Assembly (NCBI GenBank): GCA_937910685.1
Contig: CALEMP010000047.1
Location: forward strand, 1-45,205
DNA from: an uncultured bacterium
GTDB taxonomy: Bacteria; Planctomycetota; UBA1135; GCA-002686595
Length of the DNA stretch: 45,205 bases
Reading direction: 5' to 3'
Shown here: positions 9,255 to 18,752 of the stretch, piece after piece
Layout of the letters: every line of letters starts with the position of its first letter
How positions within the stretch are numbered: position 1 is the first letter of the stretch
Position numbers and translations under genes: made by a program
The notes under the pieces: generated by a model
What the model saw: the letters and a program-made list of their open reading frames with translations, nothing else
Database searches by the model: none
Told to the model about the DNA's origin: nothing

Positions 9255-10217
9255 ATGATGGAACCTATGCGTATCCCCGTGACACCCGACCAAGTAGGCG
9301 CCCGCCTTGACCTTTTCCTGACTGAGCGAGTGCCCCAATGGTCCCGCAGCCGCCTTCAAGCCCTGATCAAGGCGGGTGGCGTACGACTGGATGAAGATGT
9401 GGTGCAGCGGCCGGGCACGAGACTTTTTGCGGATCAAGTGGTTCATTTTGAGCTTCCCGAGCTCGCGCCGCCTACCGACCCTGAGGGGGGAGCCATCGTT
9501 GAGTTGCCCGTGCTCTACTCCGACGAACACATCGCCCTGGTGAACAAGCCCGCCGGCCTCTTGAGTCACGCGAACGACCGCAGCCAGCGTGAGACCGTGG
9601 TGACCATGGCTGAGGATGTTTTGGGGCCCTTGGCGCCTACGGAGGATCCCCGACGCCGGGGAGTGGTTCACCGCTTGGACCGCATGACCAGTGGCGTGAT
9701 GATCATCGCGCGTACGCCCCAAGCGATGGAGGGCATGCAAGCGCGCTTTGCCGACCGCGAAGTGCAGAAGACTTATCTTGCGTTGGTGCACCATCATCCG
9801 CGCTTCAAGAGTGAGATGGTCGATGCACCGATCGAGGTGGACCCCAAGCATCATCAAAAACGGCGTGTGGCCAGCGAAGGAATGGGGCGGCCGGCGAGTA
9901 CCTTGACCGAGACCCTTGAGCTCTTCCACGGCCACGCCCTCGTCGCCGCCTATCCGCACACCGGACGCACGCACCAGGTGCGCGTGCACTTGACCCACAT
10001 TGGTCATCCCATCGTGGGAGATCCCCAATATACCCAACGGGGTGCAATTTCCCAGCCAATCCCCAAGGACGCACCCCTCCCCAGGCGACAGTGCCTGCAC
10101 GCCTCCAAGATCTGCTTCGAGCACCCCGTGACAGGCGAAGCAATCATCGGCGAAGCACCCATAGCCGATGACTTTGCCACCCTTCTGGATTGGATGCGCG
10201 TGAACATGGCCCCTTGA
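9255..10217 (+). CDS. RluA/RluD-family rRNA pseudouridine synthase
   Basis: A 320-residue pseudouridine synthase of the RluA family, which isomerises specific uridines in large-subunit rRNA and, in some members, tRNA. An S4-type RNA-binding domain occupies about residues 12-70. The catalytic domain contains NKPAGLLSH, the signature HRLDRMTSG with the catalytic Asp at 142, and the late RTHQVRVHLTHIGHPIVGD motif. Several in-frame ATGs cluster at 9255, 9258 and 9267; the first is given here. The gene diverges from the HD-GYP regulator across about 67 bp, with a TATAGC sequence at 9230-9235 as a possible -10. Which uridine is the target cannot be told from sequence alone. Confidence 0.9.
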   Translation: MMEPMRIPVTPDQVGARLDLFLTERVPQWSRSRLQALIKAGGVRLDEDVVQRPGTRLFADQVVHFELPELAPPTDPEGGAIVELPVLYSDEHIALVNKPAGLLSHANDRSQRETVVTMAEDVLGPLAPTEDPRRRGVVHRLDRMTSGVMIIARTPQAMEGMQARFADREVQKTYLALVHHHPRFKSEMVDAPIEVDPKHHQKRRVASEGMGRPASTLTETLELFHGHALVAAYPHTGRTHQVRVHLTHIGHPIVGDPQYTQRGAISQPIPKDAPLPRRQCLHASKICFEHPVTGEAIIGEAPIADDFATLLDWMRVNMAP

Positions 10218-10220
10218 CGC

Positions 10221-10263
10221 CGAAGCTGCTGGAAATGTGGCTGGCACCACATCACTGGCTTCG
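10221..10263 (+). other. Two-tier inverted repeat between the pseudouridine synthase and AI-2E-type genes
   Basis: An outer stem CGAAGC (10221-10226) pairs with GCTTCG (10258-10263). Inside it, ATGTGG (10235-10240) pairs with CCACAT (10247-10252) around a 6-nt loop. It lies right after the stop at 10217 and ends 2 nt before a TAAAGT hexamer. It could weakly terminate the upstream transcript or be an operator over the AI-2E promoter; there is no T-tract. Confidence 0.4.
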
Positions 10264-10264
10264 C

Positions 10265-10270
10265 TAAAGT
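10265..10270 (+). promoter_or_regulatory. TAAAGT, putative -10 element 6 nt before the AI-2E-family start
   Basis: TAAAGT ends 6 nt before the ATG at 10277, so a transcript from it would start at or next to the start codon. No purine-rich ribosome-binding site is present in the interval. Confidence 0.4.
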
Positions 10271-10276
10271 TCGTTC

Positions 10277-11536
10277 ATGACGCAGGCAGATCCCAGTAAC
10301 AATCGACCCGCCTGGGCGCGGGTGCACTTGTGGCAGATCCAGTGGGTTCGTGATTTGTCGATTGGGGTTGGGATCTTGGCGCTCTTGATGCTTGGGCATC
10401 AATTGAGTTTGGTCACGGTGCCTTTGTTCTTGGCTCTGGGCTTGGCCTACTTGCTGGAACCATTGGTTCGTGGCATGGAGAAGCGGCTGAAGCTCAAGCG
10501 GCACAGTGCCACCGCCCTGTTGTTGATGGGAGTGGTCTTTGGTGGCGTGCTGCCGATCACCGTGGCCGGGATCTTTGCCACCATGCAGAGCGCGCGCGTG
10601 GCCCAGTCGGTTTATGTGGGGTCCAGTGCGGTGGTTGCTTCGGTCCGCTCGCCGGAGGACGAGGTTCTGGCAGGAGCAGTGCCTCCCGCCTGGCACGGGG
10701 TACGGGACACGGTGCTGGAGATCGCTGAAGCGGCGCGCATTGAACGTGAGGATCCCGGTTCCGCCGAGGGTTTGACGGGGAAACTAGGAGATGGCTTGTA
10801 CCGAATCGTGGAAGGGGTTCTGGAATTCGTCAGCACCCACTCAGGACGCCTGGCCAGCAGCGCCCTCAAAACCGGAGGCAGCGCCGCACGCTTGGCCGTG
10901 TCCACAGTGAGTTGGCTCGGGCAGGGTGCCTTCATGGGCTTCTTGTGTCTGTTCTTCTTGTACTTTGCAGTTGCCCGCCAAAGAGACTTTTCACGTTTCG
11001 TGCGCGAGATGGTGCCCGAAAAAGATCGCGGTCGCGCAGGAGCAATTTTTCATCGCATGGACAATGCGGTCAGCGGGTTCATCCGCGGGCGAATCACCAT
11101 CGCTTTGTTCTTGGCTTTGTTTTACATCTTGGGGTTCGCGCTGATCGGCGTGCCCGCACCCATCCTGCTGGGGTGCTTGATCAGCCTCCTGGCTCTGATC
11201 CCCTACGCAACCCTGGCCGCCCTGCCCCTGGTGATGATCTTGATGGCCCTCGAAGGGGCACCGGGACTGCAAGGGGAATGGTGGTGGATTCTGGCTGCAC
11301 CCACAGTCTGGTATCAGTTGGGCCAAACCCTTGATGACTACATCTTGACCCCGCGCATTCAGGGCAAGACCACCGACCTCTCCACCCCTCAAATCCTGTT
11401 CGCATCCATCGCTGGTGGTTTGCTCGGAGGGTTCTATGGACTTTTGATCGCGATCCCGGCAGCCGCCTGCATCCGTATCCTGGTGGACGAATTGGTCCGG
11501 CCGCGGTTCGTTGACTGGGTCAAGGGCCGAAGCTAA
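10277..11536 (+). CDS. AI-2E family (PerM/TqsA-like) inner-membrane transporter
   Basis: A 419-residue polytopic membrane protein with paired hydrophobic segments near residues 30-65 and 80-105, a soluble loop at about 110-210, and five or so further segments from 215 to 405. The family pattern is visible in the final third: FIRGRITIALFLALFYILGF, PYATLAALPLV and DDYILTPRIQGKTTDLS. Members of this family include TqsA, linked to autoinducer-2 export, and Na+/H+ antiporter-like proteins. The substrate cannot be assigned here and no LuxS gene is present. The gene stands alone, 59 bp after the pseudouridine synthase and convergent with the large beta-sandwich gene, whose stop is only 25 bp away. 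Confidence 0.85.
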   Translation: MTQADPSNNRPAWARVHLWQIQWVRDLSIGVGILALLMLGHQLSLVTVPLFLALGLAYLLEPLVRGMEKRLKLKRHSATALLLMGVVFGGVLPITVAGIFATMQSARVAQSVYVGSSAVVASVRSPEDEVLAGAVPPAWHGVRDTVLEIAEAARIEREDPGSAEGLTGKLGDGLYRIVEGVLEFVSTHSGRLASSALKTGGSAARLAVSTVSWLGQGAFMGFLCLFFLYFAVARQRDFSRFVREMVPEKDRGRAGAIFHRMDNAVSGFIRGRITIALFLALFYILGFALIGVPAPILLGCLISLLALIPYATLAALPLVMILMALEGAPGLQGEWWWILAAPTVWYQLGQTLDDYILTPRIQGKTTDLSTPQILFASIAGGLLGGFYGLLIAIPAAACIRILVDELVRPRFVDWVKGRS

Positions 11537-11561
11537 ATCAAAGAGTGCCGTGCCGCGAGGT

Positions 11562-14500
11562 TCAGCGCAGTTTGATCGTGACGCGCTTCTCGCCGTTGCC
11601 GCGGATAGCGACGGTCTTGGCCTTAGTACGCCCGTTGGCGGTGACGCTGACACGGTAGCGGCCGTCGGCCAGGGGACCCATGCGGTGTTCCGTGGGGGAG
11701 AAGTTGCCCTCCATGTAGATGCTCTGGATGTCCTGCATGCCGACAGCCGAGGAAACCAAGCGACCGTCACTGTCAGTGACCGTCAGGGTTCCACGCAGCC
11801 CATCCCCATTGCTGTCTAGGATCCGCACCCAGAGGATCGTTCCCGGGCCCGCGGACAAGTTGACTTCGGGGACCTTGCTGGAGTCGGCGGTGAAAGAAGC
11901 ACTTTCGGTTGAGGCGAGATTCGCTGTCCTCGCAAAGGCCGTGTAGTCCCCGGGGGCGAGGCCTGCGTAAACCAGGACTCCGTGGGCGTCGGTGATTTGC
12001 ATGCTGAAGGGTTCGAGCATGCGCCCTTGGTCATCGCGCAAGAACACGGTAGCGCCGCCCACAGGACTGCCGCTGGCGTCGAGCACAATGATCTTGGCGC
12101 TGCAGGGCTCGGAGAGAACCAGATGGATGCCATCCGTGCCCCGGCCTTCATTCACCTGGATGCCGCCTAAGGTCACTCGACCCAAACCGCTGCCGCTGCT
12201 GGCGCTGAAAGGAGAGTTGCCCCCAGCGGAGAGGCGATAGGTACCGGGGCGTAGGCCTAGCAGCTCGAAGGAGCCGTCCTCTTTGCTGGAGACCTCCGAG
12301 TACTGGCCTCCGAACATGCTGTCTGTACGGGTGCCCCCATCCAGGGTCAATGTGATGCGCTGAAGTCCAGCTGCCCGGCCATCGGCGCGCTCAATCCTGC
12401 CCGAAATGCGTCCCAGGGGGAGTTTGAAGTCCATTTTAAGGTCGGCCACATCGCTGGGGATGTCCCGGGAATACTCGATGGTGGCCTGCTGGCCCATGGC
12501 GCCGGGGACCTTTTGCACGTTGACCACATAGGTGCCGCCACCGTTGAGCTCCAGCTCATAAGTCCCATCATCGCTGACCGAGGTCACTTCCAAACGCTCA
12601 TAAAGGCGTTCCCCTTCCGGATAAAAACTCAAGATGGCGCCCTCATAGGGCTCGCCCGCCAGGGTCACACGGCCATGGACTAAAACCGGGTTGTCTTTGG
12701 GCTTGCCCAGTTCGATGTACGTTTCTTGCCCTTCGACGATGGTGGCTTGACCCATTTCCATGTTCTTCATCAAACCCCCGAGGTCCACCCCGCCCTCTTC
12801 GTTGGTTTCACCAAAGCCACCGCCGGACATATTCATGGCCACCACCTGCCAGTTGCCAGGGGCGAGTGCCTCCATACGGAAGGTTCCGTCCGCGCCGGAG
12901 AACGTCGTGCGGTTGGACATTTCGGGCATCTTGCTGATACTGATCAAACGTCCGTTGGCAGGTTCGCCGTCCGCATTCATGACGAGGCCTGTCAAGGTGC
13001 CTCCTTCGCTGAGGACTAAGTCCACCCCTTCCAAAACCTCACCCGCCACGCCGTTGATCTCGCGGGGATTGCCCGGGCCAAAGCCGGCCTTGTTGGCCAC
13101 TAGGCTCACCGGGCCCGATAGGGTTTCGTACACAAACAAGCCCTCTTCGTCGGTGGTTGCTGCTTGATTCAGGGGCGAGGCGGAGATCGCCTTTTGCCAA
13201 TCGGGACCGGTCGTGGCCAAGTCCACCTCTGCGCCCTCCTGTGGTCCACCTGTGGGGTCCAGCACCCGTCCGTGCACTTCGACCGTTCCCTCTAGTTGCA
13301 CCAGGAGCTCGTCGTCAGGAGCCTGGGGCAAATGGAAGGTGAGGGGCGTGCGCAAGACCGCGCCATCGCCCTTGGCCAGCAACTCCCATGGGCCGCTGAC
13401 CAAATCTGGGATGATGAAAGTGGGGTCTTCCTGTTGGATGCTGGCGCTTTCTTCATGGGAGTAAAGGGTCAAGAGGTCCCCGGTGAGGACTCGGCGCACG
13501 ATGATCTTGGTTTTGCTTGGAAGCGGGGCGCCATCCATACGTTCGATGCGGCCGCGCAGGGCGAGGGGGGCCTGCAAGCGCAGTTCGACCCCTTCCGCCC
13601 CGGGGCGCACCGCATCCTGTCGAGCGGAGTGCAGCAATCCGTTGGCCAGCTCATGGTCCTCTTCCACCGTGGCGCTCAAACTGAAAGGCCCCGCTCCCAG
13701 TCCCGCCAGGCTGAAGCTGCCGTCTTCGGCGCTGGTGGTAGCGGCGGTCGTACCGCGGGATGCGGCGAAGGCGCCCGGACCTGCCATGAAGGCCCTGTCA
13801 AAGTTCGCGTTGATCGGGATCCCCTGGGCGGGCTGTCCGTCGGCCCAGGCAACGATGCCGCTGACCGAATTTCCCTCTTCCAGAATTATCTCGATGTCGG
13901 GAATCGTCTCGCCAGAGACGGTCTTGATGCTGAGCTTTTGGCTTTCAAGATGCGCGTCCGAGTTCGCCGAGACCTTGACGGATCCTGGCATGATCCCTTC
14001 TAGGCGGAAGGACCCGTCGGGTTCGCAAGTCACCGAGCGCAAGAGGGTGTCGTCGAGTCCCATGAAGCGACCGGGCAGCCAGGCGCTGACTTCAGCTTCC
14101 GGTGCGATCAGGCCTTCGCTGGTTTTTACGGTTCCAAGCAGGACAGCGCCCTCTTCCAGAAGTATTTCTAGGGTGTCGCTGGTTCCCACAGGAGGAGTCT
14201 CAAGGGCCACGACCCCTGCGGACAAGGAACCCTCATCGGGAATTGCACGCAGGCTAAGGCTCAAACCTGCGGGGACGGCGCGCAATTCGGCGAGGCCCTC
14301 TTCGTCCGCCTCCTGACTCAACCCATAGCCCTCATACCCAGGGGTTAAGGCGGCGGGCTCGCCCCCGTCTAGGGAAGGGCGCGCTTGCAGGCTGGTGCCC
14401 CCGAGGGGGCTCTTGTCCGCGGCACGTAGGATCAGCACACGCACGAAGCCGAATAGGTCGGGCTCCACGGTGACAGCTTCGCCCCAGGTGGGGAGTTCTT

Positions 14501-14999
14501 GGGACTTAGGCAACGCCAGGTAGCGCCCGTCTACACTGATGAAGAGGTCCTTGCCCGCGGGCAAATGATCCATGGGGATTTCGAAGGTTCCGTCGCTCTT
14601 GACCTCTGCCCGGGCCACCACCGAATTCTCGATGGTCGCTTGCCCAGGGCCTGCGACCCCCGCGCTGAATTGGCGGGCACCCAGCGCGCGGGTCAAGATC
14701 ACCACTTCGAGGGTGTCGTCCGCGGGGGTGTTCGGCGGAGAGATCAATTGGCCGCTCCAACGTGCGACTGCCTCGCTGCGAGTGGTTTGCTCCGGTGCGT
14801 TGTCCCCAACGAGCTCACTGGCCTCATCAGTGGAATCCTGATCGAACTCCGTCTCTTGGGCATCCGCGCTGCTCCCTTGGGTCGCCTCTGGGGAAGGCTG
14901 CTCCCCGGATTCGGGTTCTTGGCTCAACTGTTGGGCAACAACCAGGATCAGGAGTGCGAGAACGACGATCAGGATCAGCTTGGGTAGACGCGGGATCAC
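11562..14999 (-). CDS. Large membrane-anchored protein of tandem carboxypeptidase-regulatory-like beta domains
   Basis: This is an 1145-residue protein starting at GTG 14999. One N-terminal membrane anchor or uncleaved signal (about residues 8-26) is followed by a Glu/Ser/Thr-rich acidic linker to about residue 75. The rest consists of repeated 80-100-residue transthyretin/carboxypeptidase-D-regulatory-like beta-sandwich modules. The repeat signature is a 'DGSF-(x)-(L/M)xxLxPGxYxLSA' ending, seen for example in [57 protein letters not shown] and [19 protein letters not shown], often preceded by 'G(x)V(x)xxDGxPA'. I count roughly ten modules. No enzyme motif is visible. The protein is likely periplasmic or surface-exposed and structural or binding. 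It is convergent with the AI-2E gene and divergent from the mutase gene. Confidence 0.85.
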   Translation of the reverse strand: MIPRLPKLILIVVLALLILVVAQQLSQEPESGEQPSPEATQGSSADAQETEFDQDSTDEASELVGDNAPEQTTRSEAVARWSGQLISPPNTPADDTLEVVILTRALGARQFSAGVAGPGQATIENSVVARAEVKSDGTFEIPMDHLPAGKDLFISVDGRYLALPKSQELPTWGEAVTVEPDLFGFVRVLILRAADKSPLGGTSLQARPSLDGGEPAALTPGYEGYGLSQEADEEGLAELRAVPAGLSLSLRAIPDEGSLSAGVVALETPPVGTSDTLEILLEEGAVLLGTVKTSEGLIAPEAEVSAWLPGRFMGLDDTLLRSVTCEPDGSFRLEGIMPGSVKVSANSDAHLESQKLSIKTVSGETIPDIEIILEEGNSVSGIVAWADGQPAQGIPINANFDRAFMAGPGAFAASRGTTAATTSAEDGSFSLAGLGAGPFSLSATVEEDHELANGLLHSARQDAVRPGAEGVELRLQAPLALRGRIERMDGAPLPSKTKIIVRRVLTGDLLTLYSHEESASIQQEDPTFIIPDLVSGPWELLAKGDGAVLRTPLTFHLPQAPDDELLVQLEGTVEVHGRVLDPTGGPQEGAEVDLATTGPDWQKAISASPLNQAATTDEEGLFVYETLSGPVSLVANKAGFGPGNPREINGVAGEVLEGVDLVLSEGGTLTGLVMNADGEPANGRLISISKMPEMSNRTTFSGADGTFRMEALAPGNWQVVAMNMSGGGFGETNEEGGVDLGGLMKNMEMGQATIVEGQETYIELGKPKDNPVLVHGRVTLAGEPYEGAILSFYPEGERLYERLEVTSVSDDGTYELELNGGGTYVVNVQKVPGAMGQQATIEYSRDIPSDVADLKMDFKLPLGRISGRIERADGRAAGLQRITLTLDGGTRTDSMFGGQYSEVSSKEDGSFELLGLRPGTYRLSAGGNSPFSASSGSGLGRVTLGGIQVNEGRGTDGIHLVLSEPCSAKIIVLDASGSPVGGATVFLRDDQGRMLEPFSMQITDAHGVLVYAGLAPGDYTAFARTANLASTESASFTADSSKVPEVNLSAGPGTILWVRILDSNGDGLRGTLTVTDSDGRLVSSAVGMQDIQSIYMEGNFSPTEHRMGPLADGRYRVSVTANGRTKAKTVAIRGNGEKRVTIKLR

Positions 15000-15114
15000 G
15001 GAGTGGGGGGGGCTGGGGTTGAAGGGGACGATGGGGCAACCGTTATGCGCCTATTTTCCCAATCCCTTCACCCCTGATTCGGAATTTTTCGGTTCAAGGG
15101 CCATGAACTCTCCC

Positions 15115-15120
15115 TAATCT
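15115..15120 (+). promoter_or_regulatory. TAATCT, putative -10 element 9 nt before the mutase start
   Basis: TAATCT ends 9 nt before the ATG at 15130. A weak -35 candidate (TTCAAG at 15093-15098) lies 16 bp upstream. The resulting 5' leader would be at most a few nucleotides. Confidence 0.4.
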
Positions 15121-15129
15121 GGCTGCTCC

Positions 15130-16779
15130 ATGGCCGACACCCCCTCATCCCAGCCCTCCCGCGAGGAGTGGCTCCAGAATACCCACGCCCCGGCGGCGGC
15201 TCGACGTCCCGAGCGCTCTTCTGCATTTGAGACCCCTTCGGAGATTCCCCTCGATCCAATCTACGGGGACGCTCCGGACGGCGGATGGCCTGGGGAATAT
15301 CCCTTCACGCGCGGGGTGCAGCCCACCATGTACCGCGGCCGGTTCTGGACCATGCGCCAGTACGCGGGTTTTTCCAGCGCCCGGGCCACCAACGAACGTT
15401 TCAAGTTGTTGCTCAAGCAGGGCCAAACCGGTCTCTCCACAGCTTTTGATTTGCCCACCCAACTGGGCTTTGATTCGGACGATCCCTTGGCGGCGGCGGA
15501 AGTGGGCAAGGTGGGTGTGCCAATCAATTCGATCTTGGATTTGCGCCTGTTGTTTCAAGACATTCCCTTGGATCAGGTCTCTGTCTCCATGACGATCAAT
15601 GCCACCGCGGCCTATGTGTTGGCCGGCGTGGTGGCCCTTGCTAAGGAGAACAACATCGATCCGGCCAAGCTGCGTGGAACGGTGCAGAACGACATCCTGA
15701 AGGAATACGCCGCCCGGGGGAATTACCGTTATCCCGCGCAGCCTTCCATGCGCTTGGTCACTGATCTCATGGCTTGGTGCAAGCAGCATGTGCCCCTCTG
15801 GAACACGATTAGCATCAGCGGTTATCACATCCGAGAGGCGGGGTCTACGGCGGTCCAGGAGCTGGGCTTCACCCTGGCGAACGGCCGCGCCTATGTGCGC
15901 GCCGCGGTGGAAGCTGGGTTGCAAGTGGACGAGTTTGCCCCGCGGCTCTCGTTCTTCTTCAACGCCCACAACAATCTGTTCGAAGAGGTCGCCAAATTCC
16001 GCGCCGCCCGGCGCATGTGGGCGCGCATCATGCGCGAAGAGTTCAAGGCCAAGGACCCACGCTCCTGGACCCTGCGCTTCCACACCCAAACCGCGGGTTC
16101 CATGCTGACGAGCCAACAGCCCGAGAACAACGTGGTGCGCGTGACGGTCCAGGCCCTCGCTGCAGTGCTCGGCGGCACCCAATCCCTGCACACCAACAGC
16201 CGCGACGAAGCCCTCGGCTTGCCCAGCGCCGACAGCGCACAATTGGCCCTGCGCACCCAGCAGATTTTGGCCAACGAATCCGGCGTGGCGGACGTGATCG
16301 ATCCCCTGGGGGGCAGTCCCCTCATCGAGTCCTTGACCGACGAGCTCGAAACCCGCGCCCTGGAATTGATGGCCCAAGTGGAAGCCAAGGGTGGCCCCGT
16401 GGCCGCCGTGGAAGATGGGTTTGTCCAGCGCGAAATCCTCTCCTCGGCCCTGGCTTGGCAAAAGTCCGTGGAGTCCGAAGAGCGCACGGTGGTCGGCGTC
16501 AATGCCTTCACCGTAGATGAAGAAGCGCCAGAGATCTTCCGCCCCGATCCCGGCGAACGGGCCGCGGTCTTCGCATCCCTCGACCAGGTGCGCGCGGAAA
16601 GGGATCCCGCCCAGGTCGAGGTTGCCTTGCGCGTACTTGAGGAAACCGCCCGGGGCACCGGCAACCTGATGGACCCGATTCTCGCCGCGGTGGAAGCTCG
16701 GGTCACCCTGGGCGAGGTCAGCGGAACTCTGGAAAAGGTCTTTGGCCGCTTCCAGCCGCCCGACATGTTGTGCTCCTGA
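15130..16779 (+). CDS. mcmA: Methylmalonyl-CoA mutase, catalytic (large) subunit without B12-binding domain
   Basis: The enzyme interconverts (R)-methylmalonyl-CoA and succinyl-CoA using adenosylcobalamin. The 549-residue product covers only the TIM-barrel substrate domain and ends at the EKVFGRF motif, where fused mutases continue into the cobalamin domain with DxHxxG; a separate B12-binding subunit is therefore required and is not in this window. Specificity residues are of methylmalonyl-CoA type: WTMRQYAGF places Y78 at the Propionibacterium Tyr89 position, and PSMRL places R208 at the Arg207 position (isobutyryl-CoA mutases have Phe and Gln there). H233 in SISGYHIREAG matches the catalytic His244. 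It is 6-11 kb from the carboxylase and epimerase genes that supply its substrate. Confidence 0.92.
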   Translation: MADTPSSQPSREEWLQNTHAPAAARRPERSSAFETPSEIPLDPIYGDAPDGGWPGEYPFTRGVQPTMYRGRFWTMRQYAGFSSARATNERFKLLLKQGQTGLSTAFDLPTQLGFDSDDPLAAAEVGKVGVPINSILDLRLLFQDIPLDQVSVSMTINATAAYVLAGVVALAKENNIDPAKLRGTVQNDILKEYAARGNYRYPAQPSMRLVTDLMAWCKQHVPLWNTISISGYHIREAGSTAVQELGFTLANGRAYVRAAVEAGLQVDEFAPRLSFFFNAHNNLFEEVAKFRAARRMWARIMREEFKAKDPRSWTLRFHTQTAGSMLTSQQPENNVVRVTVQALAAVLGGTQSLHTNSRDEALGLPSADSAQLALRTQQILANESGVADVIDPLGGSPLIESLTDELETRALELMAQVEAKGGPVAAVEDGFVQREILSSALAWQKSVESEERTVVGVNAFTVDEEAPEIFRPDPGERAAVFASLDQVRAERDPAQVEVALRVLEETARGTGNLMDPILAAVEARVTLGEVSGTLEKVFGRFQPPDMLCS

Positions 16780-16796
16780 AGGGTCCGACCTTCAGG
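16775..16796. terminator. Perfect 8-bp hairpin between convergent mutase and sulfatase-like genes
   Basis: CCTGAAGG (16775-16782, including the mutase stop codon) pairs perfectly with CCTTCAGG (16789-16796) around a 6-nt loop. It lies in the 32-bp gap between two convergent genes and would form on either strand. There is no T-tract, so it may act as a bidirectional barrier or mRNA-end stabiliser rather than a classical intrinsic terminator. Confidence 0.5.
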
Positions 16797-16811
16797 TGCC
16801 GCGATTTCACT

Positions 16812-18752
16812 TCACTTGGTGTAGCCCATCGCATCGAGGGCTTCGCGGGTGGAGCTGCCACCGCCGAGGAGGGCGGGTTGGCGGGTAAGGCCGTGGGCTA
16901 ACCAGCGAGCAATACTGTCTTGGAGGTCGTCGGCCCGTTGCTCCGCCTTGGCGTTGGGCGCGAGGGGGATCGGGTGCTGGGCTTGTGGGTCTTTTTCCAG
17001 GTCAAAGTACCAGCGTACTTCGGGGAGTGGGTCGCGGCCCTTGCGGGGAGCAGCCGCGGGAGGGGCCCAGATCAGCAGATCCTTGTGGGTGCGCACCGCG
17101 TGCATGTCGCGGTTAGGGGAAAAGCCTCCGTTGGGATCGCGCACGATGCCGAGGCTGGTGGTGGAGAAGAGCGGGCGCGAGGCGGCGGCCTTGAGGGCGA
17201 TCGGGTCGAGCAGATCGGTGCCCTCAATCGGGCTGGCGGGGTCGATCCAGCGGGTGAGCAGGGTGTCGAACAGGTGGCGGTTTTCGGCGCGCTCGGTGAT
17301 GACCTTTCCCTTGGGCACTCCCGGACCGGCCATGATCAGGGGCACGGCCATCAGTTCCCGGTGGAGTTGGTTGCCGTGGTAGAGCATGCCGTGGTCCAGG
17401 AACTCTTCACCGTGATCGCTGGTGAGCACGAAAAGGGTGCGGTCACTCAAGCCCAGCTGGGCGATGTGATCGATGATTGCTCCCACGGCCGCATCGGATT
17501 CAGTCACGGTGGCGTCGTAGACCAAGCGGGCCTTTTGGGTCAGGGCCTCGATCGGGGCCGGGTCGGTTTCTTTGCCGCTCAAGCGTTGACCAAACAGGCG
17601 GCGTAACTCGGCCCCGTCCTTGGGTCCTTGAAACCCCCCTTCGGTGAGGTGTTGGAAGGCTTCGCTCGGTTCGTATTGGTGGGGATCGGTCAGGTGCACA
17701 TAGGCGAAGAATCGGTAGTCCGCCACGGAGTCGATCCAATCCATTGCATCCCCGGCCAAGACCTCCCCATGGGCCCATTCGTAGGTCTCGAAGCTCTCAA
17801 ACCCCTGGTCAAAGTCCTTGTCCGGGTGCACAAGGGGATTGGCTGAGAAGGCTCCGGTGGTCCAACCCGCCTGCTGTAAGTGCTCTGGCAAGGTCTCGAA
17901 ATCCTGGGCCAGGTAGCAGGCATCGTAACTCAACAAACCATGTTCGGCGGGGCTCAAACCGGTCAACAGGGAGGCGGTTGAGGGCCAGGTCCAAGGGGAG
18001 GAGGCCCAGCCATCGTTGAATCGGGTGCCCGCCGAGGCGAGGGCATCGATCCGGGGTGAAATGGGTTTTTTGTAGCCGTAACAACCCAGGTGATCGCTGC
18101 GCAGGGTGTCGATCACAAGAAACACTATGTTGGGTTGCTCGATGGTCGCTTGGGTGCGCGGACGCTGGCGGCTGCGCACGACTTCGAGCAGGGCGAAGGC
18201 CGCGTGTACGGGTCCCTCACCACTGAGCCGTTCTGTGCTTAGGGTCAGGCTTTCGTACCCGGCCAAGGGGATCAAGGGTGCGCGAGTCCAGGTTCGTTCT
18301 CCACGGCCGACCTCTGGACCATAGGCCAAGGTTGACTCGAACAAGACCTCTTCCCCGGCGCGCACTTGGAAACGAATTGTGCCCTCGCTTGGCCCCTGGT
18401 AATCCTCCCGATCAAAGCCCACCGCTAAACGCAGGGACGCATCCTTGTGATCCGCTTGCACCGATAATTCCAGGGAGGCATGGGGTCCCATGTCCAAACA
18501 GGGCAAGGGGCTCGAGTCCAGTTGGCGTCGTTTGGAAGGGGCAAGAGTCGTGGGTTCAATCGCCCTTTGCCCTTCCTGGGTCAAAAGGCCCCGGCCCAGA
18601 TCCTGGCTGACCCAGGAAAGCAGGACCTCTTCCATGATCATCTGCTCCTGGGATTCGGTGGGCTTGTCCCCTTGACCGCAACTGGTCAGAAGACCGGCCA
18701 CCAAGGCGCAGGCCAGGGCAGATCTCTTCCTACCATCGGCCCCAGGGCTCAC
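16812..18752 (-). CDS. Lipoprotein of the sulfatase/alkaline-phosphatase superfamily with Thr in the nucleophile position
   Basis: The GTG at 18752 overlaps the upstream stop (GTGA) and exposes a lipoprotein signal: positively charged start, hydrophobic stretch, lipobox LTSC with Cys 25. The 646-residue precursor has a beta-rich N-terminal domain (about 85-195) and then a sulfatase fold: NIVFLVIDTLRSDHLGCYGY (metal ligands), SPWTWPSTASLLTGL, and TSDHGEEFLDHG. Sulfatases carry Cys or Ser in C/S-x-P-x-R for conversion to formylglycine. Here the aligned stretch is T255-W-P-S-T259, with Thr in the nucleophile place and no Arg. A Thr nucleophile is used by phosphoethanolamine transferases and other phospho-transferring members of this superfamily. 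The enzyme may therefore be a phosphatase or phosphotransferase. It is the last gene of a glycan operon. Confidence 0.85.
   Translation of the reverse strand: MSPGADGRKRSALACALVAGLLTSCGQGDKPTESQEQMIMEEVLLSWVSQDLGRGLLTQEGQRAIEPTTLAPSKRRQLDSSPLPCLDMGPHASLELSVQADHKDASLRLAVGFDREDYQGPSEGTIRFQVRAGEEVLFESTLAYGPEVGRGERTWTRAPLIPLAGYESLTLSTERLSGEGPVHAAFALLEVVRSRQRPRTQATIEQPNIVFLVIDTLRSDHLGCYGYKKPISPRIDALASAGTRFNDGWASSPWTWPSTASLLTGLSPAEHGLLSYDACYLAQDFETLPEHLQQAGWTTGAFSANPLVHPDKDFDQGFESFETYEWAHGEVLAGDAMDWIDSVADYRFFAYVHLTDPHQYEPSEAFQHLTEGGFQGPKDGAELRRLFGQRLSGKETDPAPIEALTQKARLVYDATVTESDAAVGAIIDHIAQLGLSDRTLFVLTSDHGEEFLDHGMLYHGNQLHRELMAVPLIMAGPGVPKGKVITERAENRHLFDTLLTRWIDPASPIEGTDLLDPIALKAAASRPLFSTTSLGIVRDPNGGFSPNRDMHAVRTHKDLLIWAPPAAAPRKGRDPLPEVRWYFDLEKDPQAQHPIPLAPNAKAEQRADDLQDSIARWLAHGLTRQPALLGGGSSTREALDAMGYTK

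Noticed and set aside
9147..10250. A 367-codon minus-strand frame longer than the gene it overlaps
   Set aside because: It covers the RluA-family gene in antisense. The sense frame has the HRLDRMTSG signature, while the antisense one has no motif and would overlap the response regulator start.
15145..16461. A 438-codon minus-strand frame inside the mutase gene
   Set aside because: Fully antisense to the methylmalonyl-CoA mutase motifs; Gly/His/Gln-rich shadow.
6163..18752. A sulfatase and its formylglycine-generating maturation enzyme as a functional pair
   Set aside because: The SUMF1 protein lacks the catalytic cysteines and the sulfatase-like protein lacks the Cys/Ser to be modified; they are also 9 kb apart.
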